Assembly: GCA_951635545.1 (NCBI GenBank)
Contig: OX620685.1
Span: forward strand, 992,001 to 1,056,000
DNA: 64,000 nt
DNA from: CAG-873 sp910578365
GTDB taxonomy: Bacteria > Bacteroidota > Bacteroidia > Bacteroidales > Muribaculaceae
Direction of reading: 5' to 3'
Shown here: positions 44,590 to 52,983 of the stretch, one piece after another
Layout: each line of letters starts with the position of its first letter
How positions within the stretch are numbered: position 1 is the first letter of the stretch
Program-made: the position numbers and the translations under genes
Notes under the pieces: generated by a model
Databases searched by the model: none
The model's input: only the letters and a program-made list of their open reading frames with translations
What the model was told of the DNA's origin: nothing

Positions 44590-45542
44590 TTATAATTCCG
44601 GTGCAGACGGCGCAGACGGAATATTACCGTGGTGATGGCCCACAGCATAGCCATGACCAATACTCCGCCTACTATTCCGGCAAAGTGCGACTCATAATCG
44701 GGCATAAAGGCTGTGGCAGGAACAGAGGCAGGAGCCAGTTCGGCTACTCCGGCCACTTTCTCTATGCTCCATTCCAGACCGTCGGGGTTTGCCGAGGCCA
44801 GCCATGTGAACACTGCGGCCAATACCAAAGCGGCAATACCGAATATCCACATCACCCTCTTGCTCCTGCGCCGGGCACCGGGCATAGCGCCCCACCCCAC
44901 GGTGGCGCCGCCGAGCAGCGCTGCGTTGTATCGCTGCACAAAGGCCAGAACCAGACCGGTGGCCACGCCTTCGCACACTCCTATAACCAGATGTATGGGC
45001 AGCATGAACAGCAGGAACTTGCCAAGCGGCAAAGCGGTAATCCCCGACGCCACTGTTTCGGTACTCACAAGCAGCGCGCCCAGCTCAAGTCCTGCTACCG
45101 AAGCCAGTATCGAGGCTGTAAGCAGTCTGGCTCCTGACGCCGGATAATGTACCAGCGGACGGAATATAAGCGGATATGCCACCAGTGTACTCATGGCAGC
45201 CATATTTATCATATTGCATCCCAAGGCCATCAGACCGCCGTCGGCAAACACCAGGCACTGAATCATCAGCACCGAACAAAGTGTGAGATAAGCAGCCCAC
45301 GGCCCCAAAAAGGCTGCGAGCAATATGCCTCCGATAATGTGCCCGCTTGACCCGGTGCCGGGAATACTGAAATTAATCATCTGGGCAGCAAACACAAAAG
45401 CACCCATCACACCCATCATAGGTATGATGTCGGTTCGGCTGCTATGTGCCACCTTCCGGGTGGCTACTACAAGTAGTGATACTGCCGCCACGCCGGCCAT
45501 AATGGCCACGGGGGGCGATACCAGGGCATCGGCCATGTGCAT
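44562..45542 (-). CDS. cbiM: Cobalt/nickel ECF S component, CbiM with CbiN/PDGLE domain
   Basis: The 326-aa membrane protein starts MHMADALVSPP, where the N-terminal Met-His binds the metal. It has GTGSSGHIIGGIL, QCLVFADGGLMALGCNMINM and a fused C-terminal PDGLE part (ASANPDGLEWSIEK, about 235-315). It selects Ni or Co; the urease genes 5 kb away favour nickel (inference). The last residues KREFGIRTL come from the IS982 end; the original tail was NE. Only the extreme cytoplasmic tail is changed, so function is probably kept. Confidence 0.92.
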   Translation of the reverse strand: MHMADALVSPPVAIMAGVAAVSLLVVATRKVAHSSRTDIIPMMGVMGAFVFAAQMINFSIPGTGSSGHIIGGILLAAFLGPWAAYLTLCSVLMIQCLVFADGGLMALGCNMINMAAMSTLVAYPLIFRPLVHYPASGARLLTASILASVAGLELGALLVSTETVASGITALPLGKFLLFMLPIHLVIGVCEGVATGLVLAFVQRYNAALLGGATVGWGAMPGARRRSKRVMWIFGIAALVLAAVFTWLASANPDGLEWSIEKVAGVAELAPASVPATAFMPDYESHFAGIVGGVLVMAMLWAITTVIFRLRRLHRNYKREFGIRTL

Positions 45543-45645
45543 AATAATTCAGTTTTACGGTTATTTACTGAATTAGTAACAATCCGAGCGCCGCAGGGTT
45601 CACAACCCGGGCGAATTACACAGCCAATGGAATCACCGAAAAGAG
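45543..45645 (-). promoter_or_regulatory. Structured leader of cbiM, type unknown
   Basis: The gap before cbiM folds strongly on the minus strand: a hairpin with GGGTT/AACCC core and CGCC/GGCG base (45589-45613), then an 8-bp AATTCAGT/ACTGAATT hairpin (45546-45574) ending four bases before the ATG. The second could hide the start. This is a plausible metal- or cobalamin-responsive leader, but no known riboswitch core is convincing. Confidence 0.35.
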
Positions 45646-46059
45646 TCAGCCTCTGAAATATCGGTCCACGAAATCCGAGGCGGATGAAACAGGTATCTGC
45701 GAAAAGCCGAAATCTTTTTCGTTGCGTGTAATTATACACTCACAACCAGCATCAAGGACCGCCTGATATTGTAGTGCATCTTCGAAATCAGAAGCCTGCA
45801 AATCAATGGCAGACTTAATCTGGCTGTCGGTATTAGGAATGATTATAAAAAGGTTGCTAAGTGCTGACAGATACCTATATAACTCAGTTGTCGACAGTTT
45901 TCTGGCTATGTATGCAAAATTGGCGACCGAAAGAAAACTAATATAGAATTTACATTTCCGCTTAGAACCTTCTGCCAAAAATTATTGGGAGTCATTTTTG
46001 AATTCTTCCCGCAACAAATAATCGATTATGAAATTTGTATCTAAAAATAACTTTTTCAT
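45646..46059 (-). pseudogene. PIN-domain toxin with an in-frame stop at codon 26
   Basis: Read from the ATG at 46059, the frame begins MKKLFLDTNFIIDYLLREEF with the first catalytic Asp, meets TAA at codon 26 (45982-45984) and continues in the same frame as a PIN domain: FYISFLSVANFAYIARKL, SDFEDALQYQAVLDAGCECIITRN and KDFG. Without the stop it would be 137 residues, normal for VapC-type RNases. A fragment restarting at TTG 45978 would lack Asp7 and be inactive. The start overlaps the antitoxin stop by four bases (ATGA). Confidence 0.8.
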
Positions 46060-46298
46060 TTCAACATTATATAGCGGGTGCGTTCGTCATCCATATCTAT
46101 CATAGATAAATTGATACTATTGCTGAGATTACGCATTCGATCAATCCACTCCTGAGTTTCTTCAGAAATTGTTTCGTTCTCCTTTTTGCTTTCTTTGGCA
46201 CGTATGGTAGCCTTGAGCACACCTTTCATGTTCTCAATCATGCGCTGGAGCAGGCTGCTGTCGGCTCCTTTTTCAAGAGTTACAACTATCTGTGTCAT
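46056..46298 (-). CDS. Antitoxin of a PIN-toxin pair
   Basis: The 80-aa protein starts MTQIVVTLEKGADSSLLQRMIENMKGVLKAT, a beta strand and helices as in Bacteroidota antitoxins. An acidic tail follows, with WIDRMRNLSNSINLSMIDMDDERTRYIM, suited to binding the toxin. I use the ATG at 46298; an in-frame start at 46331 lies beyond the TATCTTTG element (46318-46325). It is intact although its toxin partner is broken. Confidence 0.75.
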   Translation of the reverse strand: MTQIVVTLEKGADSSLLQRMIENMKGVLKATIRAKESKKENETISEETQEWIDRMRNLSNSINLSMIDMDDERTRYIMLK

Positions 46299-46369
46299 GT
46301 GTTTATTCTTTGATTTACAAAGATACAACAATTTTTGTAATCTACAGCTGTCTACAATTTTATTTTTAA

Positions 46370-46444
46370 ACTATTTTTTTAGTAAAAATATTTGCATACT
46401 AAAAAAATAGTTTATACCTTTGCATCAAATACTAAAATAATAGT
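46370..46444 (+). promoter_or_regulatory. Promoter with three BlaI-type operators
   Basis: Three 14-bp palindromes ACTA-N6-TAGT lie at 46370-46383, 46398-46411 and 46431-46444. The promoter is threaded between them: TTTG (46391-46394), 20 bases, TACCTTTG (46415-46422). The third site ends three bases before the blaI ATG. A BlaI-family dimer bound here would block polymerase, so the pair is probably autorepressed. Confidence 0.75.
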
Positions 46445-46447
46445 TTT

Positions 46448-46840
46448 ATGGCAAGACCCAAAGATACCGAACAGAGGATTTCCGGCCGCGAGGCGGAATA
46501 TCTGCGCTACTTCTGGAACGAAGGCAGCCTGACTATACGCGAACTCACAGACCTGCTGCCGGAACCGCATCCGCATGTAAACACCGTGGCAACCGTGCTG
46601 AAAAGCCTCGAAAACAAAGGTTTTATATTGCGTGAACCCGATACACGGCCAACTCGCTACAAAGCTGCGCCTAAGGCCAACGCATGCGGCCGCAGAACTC
46701 TGTCGAGCGTTATCCGAAACTTTTTCAACGACTCATACACCAGCGTTATATCCGCCCTGGTGGAAGATGAAAAATTAAGCCTCGACGAACTCAAAGAAAT
46801 AGTAGATATAATCGAACGTCAGAATCTTGAAAATAAATAG
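46448..46840 (+). CDS. BlaI/MecI/CopY-family repressor
   Basis: The 130-aa protein has the winged-helix pattern ISGREAEYLRYFWNEGSLTIRELTDLL-like spacing, VNTVATVLKSLENKGFI and a C-terminal dimer helix pair (SLDELKEIVDIIERQ). Such repressors are cut or released after a BlaR1 partner senses cell-wall stress. The partner gene follows after two bases. No beta-lactamase is nearby, so targets other than its own promoter are unknown. Confidence 0.93.
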   Translation: MARPKDTEQRISGREAEYLRYFWNEGSLTIRELTDLLPEPHPHVNTVATVLKSLENKGFILREPDTRPTRYKAAPKANACGRRTLSSVIRNFFNDSYTSVISALVEDEKLSLDELKEIVDIIERQNLENK

Positions 46841-46842
46841 CC

Positions 46843-48135
46843 ATGAGTAATATAGCCGCTTACAGCCTCTCCTCGGGCATTTTTCTGCTCGCAGGCTATC
46901 TCGCTTACAAATGGCTGCTTTCGACTGAGAACCAGCCCGGACTCAACCGCATTCTGCTGCTGACCATATACTTTGCTGCCATCGTACTGCCGCTGCTGCC
47001 GGCCATAGACCTCGTAGCGCACCACGGCGTCGGCCAGATGGCGGGAATAGCTCCGGAACAGCTGCAGGGCCACATTATAGAAGCCGGCTCTACCACCCGG
47101 TGGAAATCTGCCATATTATGGATATACATGGCCGGAGTCGCAGCAATACTTCTCTTCATCATCGGGGCTTTCATACGTCTGCTTGGGATAATACGCGGCG
47201 GCCGGCACATAAAGTCCGGCAGCTACACTCTGATTCTGCTCGCGGACTCACCTCTGGCTCCATTCAGCTGGCTGCGATATATAGTGATGCCGCTGAAGGA
47301 CTACAACGAATCCGGGCCTGCTATCATCACACACGAACAGGCTCATCTGCGTCTGGGCCACTGGGCCGACCTGCTCATGGCCGACGCCATATGCGCCCTG
47401 ATGTGGTACAACCCCGCATCGTGGCTCATGCGCCGCGAACTGCGCAACATACACGAATATCAGGCTGACAGAGCCGTGCTCCGTGCCGGCGCCGATGCCC
47501 GACAATACCAAATACTACTAATAAAAAAGGCTGCCGGCCAGAGATTCCCGTCGCTCGCCAACAGCCTGAACCACAGTAAACTTAAAAAACGTATTACTAT
47601 GATGTGTACTAATTCAACCCGGGGGGCGCGCCGACTGCGCGCTCTCGTGCTCGGGCCGGCCATGCTTGCCGCCCTTGCTGTAGTGAACATTCCGGCCGTC
47701 GCCTCAGTGCTGACCGATGTTTCCAATGTACCGCTGTCGGAACCCTCCGCCGTTATCAGCGGCAAAGTTACAAAAAAATCTCCGGTTTCACAAACTCCGA
47801 CACCACAGGCGCAAAGCTCCGAGGCCGACCCTGCAGGCGACAGATTGCCGATGTTTCCGGGCGGCGAGGAGGCCATGTTCCGCTTTATGATTACCGAACT
47901 GGAATACCCCGCAGAGGCCAAGGAAGCCCGGCAACAGGGACGCGTGGAAGTACAGTTTACCGTCGGCACCGATGGTAAAGTGAGCAACCCTACGGTGGTA
48001 CGCTCGGTGTGCGAGTCGCTCGACCGCGAGGCTGTGCGCATAGTAAGCAGCATGCCCGCCTGGACACCCGGCTATAGCGATGGCAAAGCCGTGGCCTGCA
48101 CCATGTTGATTCCGGTGCAATTCAAACTCGATTAA
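46843..48135 (+). CDS. BlaR1-type M56 metallopeptidase with TonB C-terminal domain
   Basis: The 430-aa protein has three or four N-terminal helices and a zinc peptidase site (ITHEQAHLRLGHW with HExxH, then NIHEYQADRAVL). One more membrane helix (about 268-290), a Pro/Ser/Gln linker and a TonB_C domain (about 335-430, YPAEAKEARQQGRVEVQFTV) follow. There is no penicillin-binding sensor; instead the periplasmic part is TonB-like, a Bacteroidota variant. It probably relays an envelope signal to the BlaI protein by proteolysis. Confidence 0.92.
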   Translation: MSNIAAYSLSSGIFLLAGYLAYKWLLSTENQPGLNRILLLTIYFAAIVLPLLPAIDLVAHHGVGQMAGIAPEQLQGHIIEAGSTTRWKSAILWIYMAGVAAILLFIIGAFIRLLGIIRGGRHIKSGSYTLILLADSPLAPFSWLRYIVMPLKDYNESGPAIITHEQAHLRLGHWADLLMADAICALMWYNPASWLMRRELRNIHEYQADRAVLRAGADARQYQILLIKKAAGQRFPSLANSLNHSKLKKRITMMCTNSTRGARRLRALVLGPAMLAALAVVNIPAVASVLTDVSNVPLSEPSAVISGKVTKKSPVSQTPTPQAQSSEADPAGDRLPMFPGGEEAMFRFMITELEYPAEAKEARQQGRVEVQFTVGTDGKVSNPTVVRSVCESLDREAVRIVSSMPAWTPGYSDGKAVACTMLIPVQFKLD

Positions 48136-48150
48136 ACCGTGGAATCCGGG

Positions 48151-48174
48151 AGTGGAGGCTTCCTTGCCTCCACT
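48151..48174. terminator. Hairpin between convergent blaR1-like and MFS genes
   Basis: AGTGGAGGC (48151-48159) pairs with GCCTCCACT (48166-48174). A U tract is lacking, so termination may be weak. Confidence 0.45.
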
Positions 48175-48183
48175 CTGTGGGCC

Positions 48184-49512
48184 TTATACCAGTTTTAGCA
48201 TGCGGCCATAGATTATGGAGATGGCTGCTCCTGACAACATTGTGGCACCGGTAACTGTCAGTACCAGTGTCATGCCGCCGGCATCAAGCAACATAGGCAT
48301 GAAGAACACTCCCACAATAGCTCCGACTTTGCCTAAAAGCGACGCCACACCCGTGCCCTTGCCGCGGTTGGCCACAGGGAATATATGCGCCGGTATGATG
48401 AAAGTGATAAGGTGAGGGCCTCCGTTAAGACATAATTCGAACAACATGAAGCCCGCAAGCGACACCCATACCGGCCATTTCAGCAGGTAGGCGGCCAACA
48501 GTATGGCCAGGCCTATGGCGCAGAGTATGAAGCCCCAGGCAAGCAGTTTTACATGATTGTGCCTACGCGCAAGCCACAGCCCCAGCACAAAACCGGGCAG
48601 GATAAAGAAGTTGACAAACGCTGTTATCTCTACTGAGCTTATAATCTTGGGCATACCATACTCTGTAGCGCTCTGTAATCCCAGAGCCATGACCAACACC
48701 GGCAGAAATACTCCTATGCCGTAAACGCCCACACCCTCGCAAGCCCACGGGATTCCGCTGAATATCACCCGCTTGAGGTTTTCGCCTTTGAACAAATCGC
48801 TGAATGGCAGAGTCATTTCTTTGGCAGGCAGAGGATTGGCTGTCACACCGGGGCCGAACATACGCGCAGCGGCTTTCTGCGCTTCGGCTGTACGCCCCTG
48901 CTGCATAAGCCATTCGGGGCTTTCGACCCAGTATATTCTCAGCAGCAGGGTTATCAGCCCCATGGCAGCTATTATGATCGCCAGTTTAGGCCAGATAGCC
49001 GGCGAGGGGTCGCTGCGGAGTATAAAATAGCATATCACTGCCGCCCCTATGAAGCCGACGGCACACAAGCCCTTGGCCACTCCGACCATAAACGAACGCC
49101 GGCCGGCAGGCATAAGTTCGCTGATATATGCGGAGTCAAGCGAATAGCCGCCCCCTACCCCTATGCCGCTGATAAAGAAACCTATGCCGAGCGTCAACAA
49201 CGATGGCCGGAAATAAACCATAGCCGCTCCGGCCATGATAATAAGCGGACACAGGCGAAACCATAGCAGATAGCCCTGCCGGTCGATGACTGCGCCTATC
49301 ACAGCCGAACCCAGGCCTATGCCTATAAGCCCGGCGGCACCTATCAGCCCCTGAACAAAGGTTGACAATTCCGGCTGCGTGAGTAGCTGAATCATGGGCA
49401 GCATGATGCCTACCAGGGTCGACAGAGCCGCACCTATAATCTGCTCCATAGATGCCGAAAGCAGTATGTAGTAGTGCATCGGACGCAACCGGAGATTGCC
49501 AATGGTGTTCAT
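48184..49512 (-). CDS. MFS transporter coupled to the urea transporter
   Basis: The 442-aa protein has twelve helices and the MFS loop signatures GAVIDRQGYLLWFR between helices 2 and 3, ELMPAGRRSFMVG and FPVANRGKGTGVASLLGKVG, as in the sugar-porter/metabolite:H+ group. The substrate is unknown. It shares four bases (ATGA) with the urea-transporter gene, so it is translated with the urease operon. That suggests a role near urea, ammonia or nickel handling, though no motif proves it. Confidence 0.85.
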   Translation of the reverse strand: MNTIGNLRLRPMHYYILLSASMEQIIGAALSTLVGIMLPMIQLLTQPELSTFVQGLIGAAGLIGIGLGSAVIGAVIDRQGYLLWFRLCPLIIMAGAAMVYFRPSLLTLGIGFFISGIGVGGGYSLDSAYISELMPAGRRSFMVGVAKGLCAVGFIGAAVICYFILRSDPSPAIWPKLAIIIAAMGLITLLLRIYWVESPEWLMQQGRTAEAQKAAARMFGPGVTANPLPAKEMTLPFSDLFKGENLKRVIFSGIPWACEGVGVYGIGVFLPVLVMALGLQSATEYGMPKIISSVEITAFVNFFILPGFVLGLWLARRHNHVKLLAWGFILCAIGLAILLAAYLLKWPVWVSLAGFMLFELCLNGGPHLITFIIPAHIFPVANRGKGTGVASLLGKVGAIVGVFFMPMLLDAGGMTLVLTVTGATMLSGAAISIIYGRMLKLV

Positions 49513-50579
49513 TTATTTATGATTTTGTTGAGTTCGTTGTCGATAAGCTGAGCCTCGCGCTTGGCGTCCTGAGTCCATTCGCTGCGGTCTACAGCGTCTT
49601 TTGCCGAGAATTTATATGCCGGAAGCACAAACAGCCATGTGGCCACGCAGAAGGGGCCGGTCAAAGTCGGCAGTCCCCAAGGTGTGAATATCACGTCCAT
49701 GGCGCCCTGAATAAATACAGTGGCAACTATGCCGCATACAGCCCAGATGGCCGACTTCCAGTTTACCTTGTAGAAGGTGCATCCCAGGGCTATTGCCGTA
49801 AGCACGGGGCTGAAGCCGAACAGACCGTTGGCTATATCAGCGGGGTCGGCTTTCAGCAGTATGGCCATGGCCAATGCTATGGCACTGCCCGCGGCGGCCC
49901 AGATAGCGGCCCAGCGCAAACTCAGCCACAGACCCACCAGAAACAATATACCTGTTACCCAGTTATTGATAAGGAACACCTGCGATACACCTTTGAGCCA
50001 GTACTCAAGCAGCTTTACAAAACTTGTATCGAGGTCCCCGGCAGCTACCACAGGGAGAGTCGGATGCGACAGTGAGGTGGGGTCAAGGCCATCGAAAATC
50101 CGCGTGCCGAACAGCATAATCCATGTAAGGAACACAAACGGGAAAGTAAAGGAATTGGTGTTGAACTGGCGCAGCAGATTATTGAAGCCCGAACGTACCC
50201 AGGTGGTACACATGGCAAAGAATATCAGACAAAGCCACATAAGCCAGCTGTTGGACATGAATGTGGGGAAGGCACAGCCTACCAGAATACCGTTGAAGCC
50301 CCACAGACCTTCGTCGCCGTTGGTCGAGGGCAGTTTTACAAGATATCCCGCGAGTGTGGAGGCCGCCAGACCTACAAGCGCGCCCCAGGCCACCGCAGGA
50401 GTATGCGAGGCATATGCGCCCCAAAATATACCTGCCAGAAACAGCAGTCCGGTCCACGAACTGCACTGAAACATAACTTGGCCGGCACCGCGCAGCAAAG
50501 TGCGTATGCCAAGTGTCCACTGATTGGGCACTGACTGCCGGCTCCCGGTCTGAACGCGGGAACTTGTGGTTGTTGACAT
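49509..50579 (-). CDS. Urea transporter (UT family)
   Basis: The 356-aa membrane protein has the duplicated UT fold. The first half has CSSWTGLLFLAGIF and NGDEGLWGFNGILVGCAFPTF; the second has NNWVTGILFLVG and ANGLFGFSPVLTAIALG. It forms a urea channel in the inner membrane. It follows ureD by 57 bases in the urease operon and supplies the enzyme's substrate. Confidence 0.94.
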   Translation of the reverse strand: MSTTTSSRVQTGSRQSVPNQWTLGIRTLLRGAGQVMFQCSSWTGLLFLAGIFWGAYASHTPAVAWGALVGLAASTLAGYLVKLPSTNGDEGLWGFNGILVGCAFPTFMSNSWLMWLCLIFFAMCTTWVRSGFNNLLRQFNTNSFTFPFVFLTWIMLFGTRIFDGLDPTSLSHPTLPVVAAGDLDTSFVKLLEYWLKGVSQVFLINNWVTGILFLVGLWLSLRWAAIWAAAGSAIALAMAILLKADPADIANGLFGFSPVLTAIALGCTFYKVNWKSAIWAVCGIVATVFIQGAMDVIFTPWGLPTLTGPFCVATWLFVLPAYKFSAKDAVDRSEWTQDAKREAQLIDNELNKIINK

Positions 50580-50636
50580 CTTTTTAGTTTTAAATGTTGA
50601 ATGTTATAAATTATACGGCAGACCTTGACCTTAAAC

Positions 50637-51581
50637 CTACCTCCACGGAAACTCCTTGGGCAGAGGCTTGCATTTGACTGCCTGACGGACCTTGGATGCA
50701 AACTCGCGCACCAGCGCCTTTACCGGACCCGGCTCAGTGCCAAGCACCTTGTAGAGCAGACCGGCACCGTTGGGCAGATGGGTTATTCCGGCCGCCAGAT
50801 GCTTATCGCTATTTATAAACGGTTCGGTGGACTTATATATTATATCGGCCGATTCCGGCGGCGTCACCACCACCACATTGGCAAATACATCGTAGCTGTC
50901 CATCACGCCGGTAAGACGCAGGCCGCCGCGCTGCGGGTCTATGATAAACTTCTCGCGGAACAGCTGCCGCCCGTCGGGGCGCTGTCCTCGAGTGGTCACC
51001 GACAGAATGTCGAACTCAAACAGCTCGCCGCCATTGTAATATTTTCGTCCGCCCATATACACCTCGCTGTACACCAGCGAAGCCGTGGGATGCGCCGTAA
51101 TTTCGGTATCGCAGATAAAGCGTGTGTGGCGGCATGGTATCACCGGTTCGGGCAGGTATTCAAGGTAAGCGCCCTCCTCGAGCACTATTTTCTGAGTCAT
51201 ACCCGAATAGTTGCGACGCATCTCGGCCAGTTTTGTGGCTGCGCCTGTGCTTATGTGCGCGAATGCGTTTTTATGCACGGTAAAGTTCTGCACATAGCGG
51301 TCGCCGTCGACATTGGGGCCTCCCGACGACAGTATGTACACACATGGCATCTCCGGCATGGCCTCGTCGAAGTAAAGTTCCTGCTGCACAATCAGCGGGG
51401 TGCGGCGGTCGAGTTCGCGCATAATCGACTTGCCGTCGGCATCAAGCTCGAAGCCGAGGTTCAGATAACCGTGCTTGCCGGGACACCCCACGTACATGGC
51501 GTCGGGCTGCTCCAGGTAGGGAGCCATCTCGGGGGCATGGTCGAAATCAACCTTGGGTGAGTCAGAATAATAGCGTTCCAT
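50637..51581 (-). CDS. ureD: Urease accessory protein UreD
   Basis: The 314-aa protein matches UreD/UreH: TPLIVQQELYFDEAMPEMPCVYILSSGGPNVDGDR-type N-terminus, AGAATKL-like (STGAATKLAEM), LEYLPEPVIPCRHTRF and YSEVYMGGRKYYNGGELFEF. It is a scaffold that binds apo-urease and passes nickel with UreF and UreG. In the ancestral operon it started three bases after the ureG stop; a MITE and an IS now lie between them. Confidence 0.93.
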   Translation of the reverse strand: MERYYSDSPKVDFDHAPEMAPYLEQPDAMYVGCPGKHGYLNLGFELDADGKSIMRELDRRTPLIVQQELYFDEAMPEMPCVYILSSGGPNVDGDRYVQNFTVHKNAFAHISTGAATKLAEMRRNYSGMTQKIVLEEGAYLEYLPEPVIPCRHTRFICDTEITAHPTASLVYSEVYMGGRKYYNGGELFEFDILSVTTRGQRPDGRQLFREKFIIDPQRGGLRLTGVMDSYDVFANVVVVTPPESADIIYKSTEPFINSDKHLAAGITHLPNGAGLLYKVLGTEPGPVKALVREFASKVRQAVKCKPLPKEFPWR

Positions 51582-51594
51582 ATCTCAGGATTTA

Positions 51595-51775
51595 GAGGGT
51601 GTTTAATAATAAATGTCAAATTCCCGGTGGCGTATCTTTTAGCAATTCAGCAAAAGAGACGCAAAGGCGGGGGTAACTTTAAAAATCCATTAATTCAAAA
51701 AATAATGTTGATACAGAAATTACCATTCCACTCGAAAATCACGGGCGCCTTTTGCTCTTCATTTCAGTCACATAG
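51595..51775. repeat. MITE copy 2, left part (181 bp)
   Basis: This part matches 62743 onward of the intact copy almost base for base up to CATAG, where the IS1111-type element begins. It starts with the terminal repeat GAGGGTGTTTAATAATAAAT next to TTA (51592-51594), one side of a 3-bp target duplication. Confidence 0.9.
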
Positions 51776-51900
51776 TTCCTATGTTTGCATTCGCAAAGCG
51801 GAACTAACGATGCGCGGCTAAAACAAAGTCCTAAAAAATAAGGGCATATGCCCCGTTAGTTTTAATTTTGTAAAGGGAATAACAAACTAACGATAAACAT

Positions 51901-52983
51901 ATGCCGATACAAAGTAACAAATTAAATTTCAAAGGACAAAATATCTATATAGGAATTGATGTCCATCTTAAAAGTTGGAATGTCTGTGTTTATGTCGGAG
52001 GATTGAAAATCAAGCCTTTCTCGCAAACTCCATCAGCAGCCGTGCTGAAAAGCCATCTTGAAACAAACTATCCTGGTGGTACATATTATTCTGCGTATGA
52101 ATCGGGCTTCTGCGGTTTTTCTGTCCATTATGAGTTATTGCGACATGGAATCAACAATATCGTATTCAATGCCGCCGACATAAGTGACACTTCTAAGGAG
52201 CGAATGAGGAAAACAGATTCTACAGACTCGTCCAAGATAGCGCGGAATCTAAGCAAGGGAGAGCTTTCTGCAATACATGTGCCATCGGAACAGGAAATTT
52301 CCGACAGGGAGGTCCTGAGAACAAGAATGACACATGTGAAGATGTGCGTACAGACAAAGATGCGCATAAAATCACTGCTTTATGTCAAAGGCATACGATA
52401 TCCTGACACATTTGAAAAACCGGGCACACACTGGTCAAGAAATTTCGTGTCGTGGATAGAGAATGAAGCGTCCTCATTGCCTTATGAGGGAGGACGCTCT
52501 CTTCTCATCCAGATAGAGAACCTGCGGTTTATCCACAATCAGATTTTAAAGGCCACACGGGAACTCAGAAAAATCATGACGCAACCCCGATATCAAGATT
52601 CATACAAGCTTTTGATGTCCATTCCGGGCATAGGGTTTCTTACCGCCGCCACCTTCCTATTGGAGGCCGGGGACATCTCAAGATTCGCAAGCAACGATCA
52701 TCTGGCATCATTTGTGGGTTTTGTCCCCGATACAAGATCAACAGGGGAAAAGGATATTGCAATCGGGGTCACCTCACGAAGCAACCACCGTCTACGAACC
52801 ATGTTTATAGAAAGCGCATGGTCTGCGATACGACAGGATCCGGCTTTGACTCTTGCATACACAAAACTTGTTTCTAGAATGGAACCAAACAAGGCCATAA
52901 TAAGAATCGGTCGCAAGCTTCTCAACAGAGTCGCATGTGTCCTCAGAACACGAAAGCCGTATGTCAAGGCTGTCGTACAATAA
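51901..52983 (+). CDS. IS110-family (IS1111-type) transposase
   Basis: The 360-aa protein has DEDD residues in IYIGIDVHLKSWNVCV, YYSAYESGFCGF and RKTDSTDSSKIAR. The C-terminal half contains LMSIPGIGFLTAATFLLEAGD and the catalytic serine region VPDTRSTGEKDIAIG. It is intact. TAATTTTG at 51863-51870 is the likely -7 element. A GGGCATATGCCC palindrome (51842-51853) precedes it. Confidence 0.92.
   Translation: MPIQSNKLNFKGQNIYIGIDVHLKSWNVCVYVGGLKIKPFSQTPSAAVLKSHLETNYPGGTYYSAYESGFCGFSVHYELLRHGINNIVFNAADISDTSKERMRKTDSTDSSKIARNLSKGELSAIHVPSEQEISDREVLRTRMTHVKMCVQTKMRIKSLLYVKGIRYPDTFEKPGTHWSRNFVSWIENEASSLPYEGGRSLLIQIENLRFIHNQILKATRELRKIMTQPRYQDSYKLLMSIPGIGFLTAATFLLEAGDISRFASNDHLASFVGFVPDTRSTGEKDIAIGVTSRSNHRLRTMFIESAWSAIRQDPALTLAYTKLVSRMEPNKAIIRIGRKLLNRVACVLRTRKPYVKAVVQ

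Noticed and set aside
45543..45645. Classical cobalamin riboswitch before cbiM
   Set aside because: Only short, loosely spaced blocks match; the B12 box and the 3' core are absent. Kept only as an unclassified folded leader.
45467..45739. 90-codon frame over the cbiM start and leader
   Set aside because: Overlaps cbiM and the PIN gene in another frame and is rich in rare residue runs.
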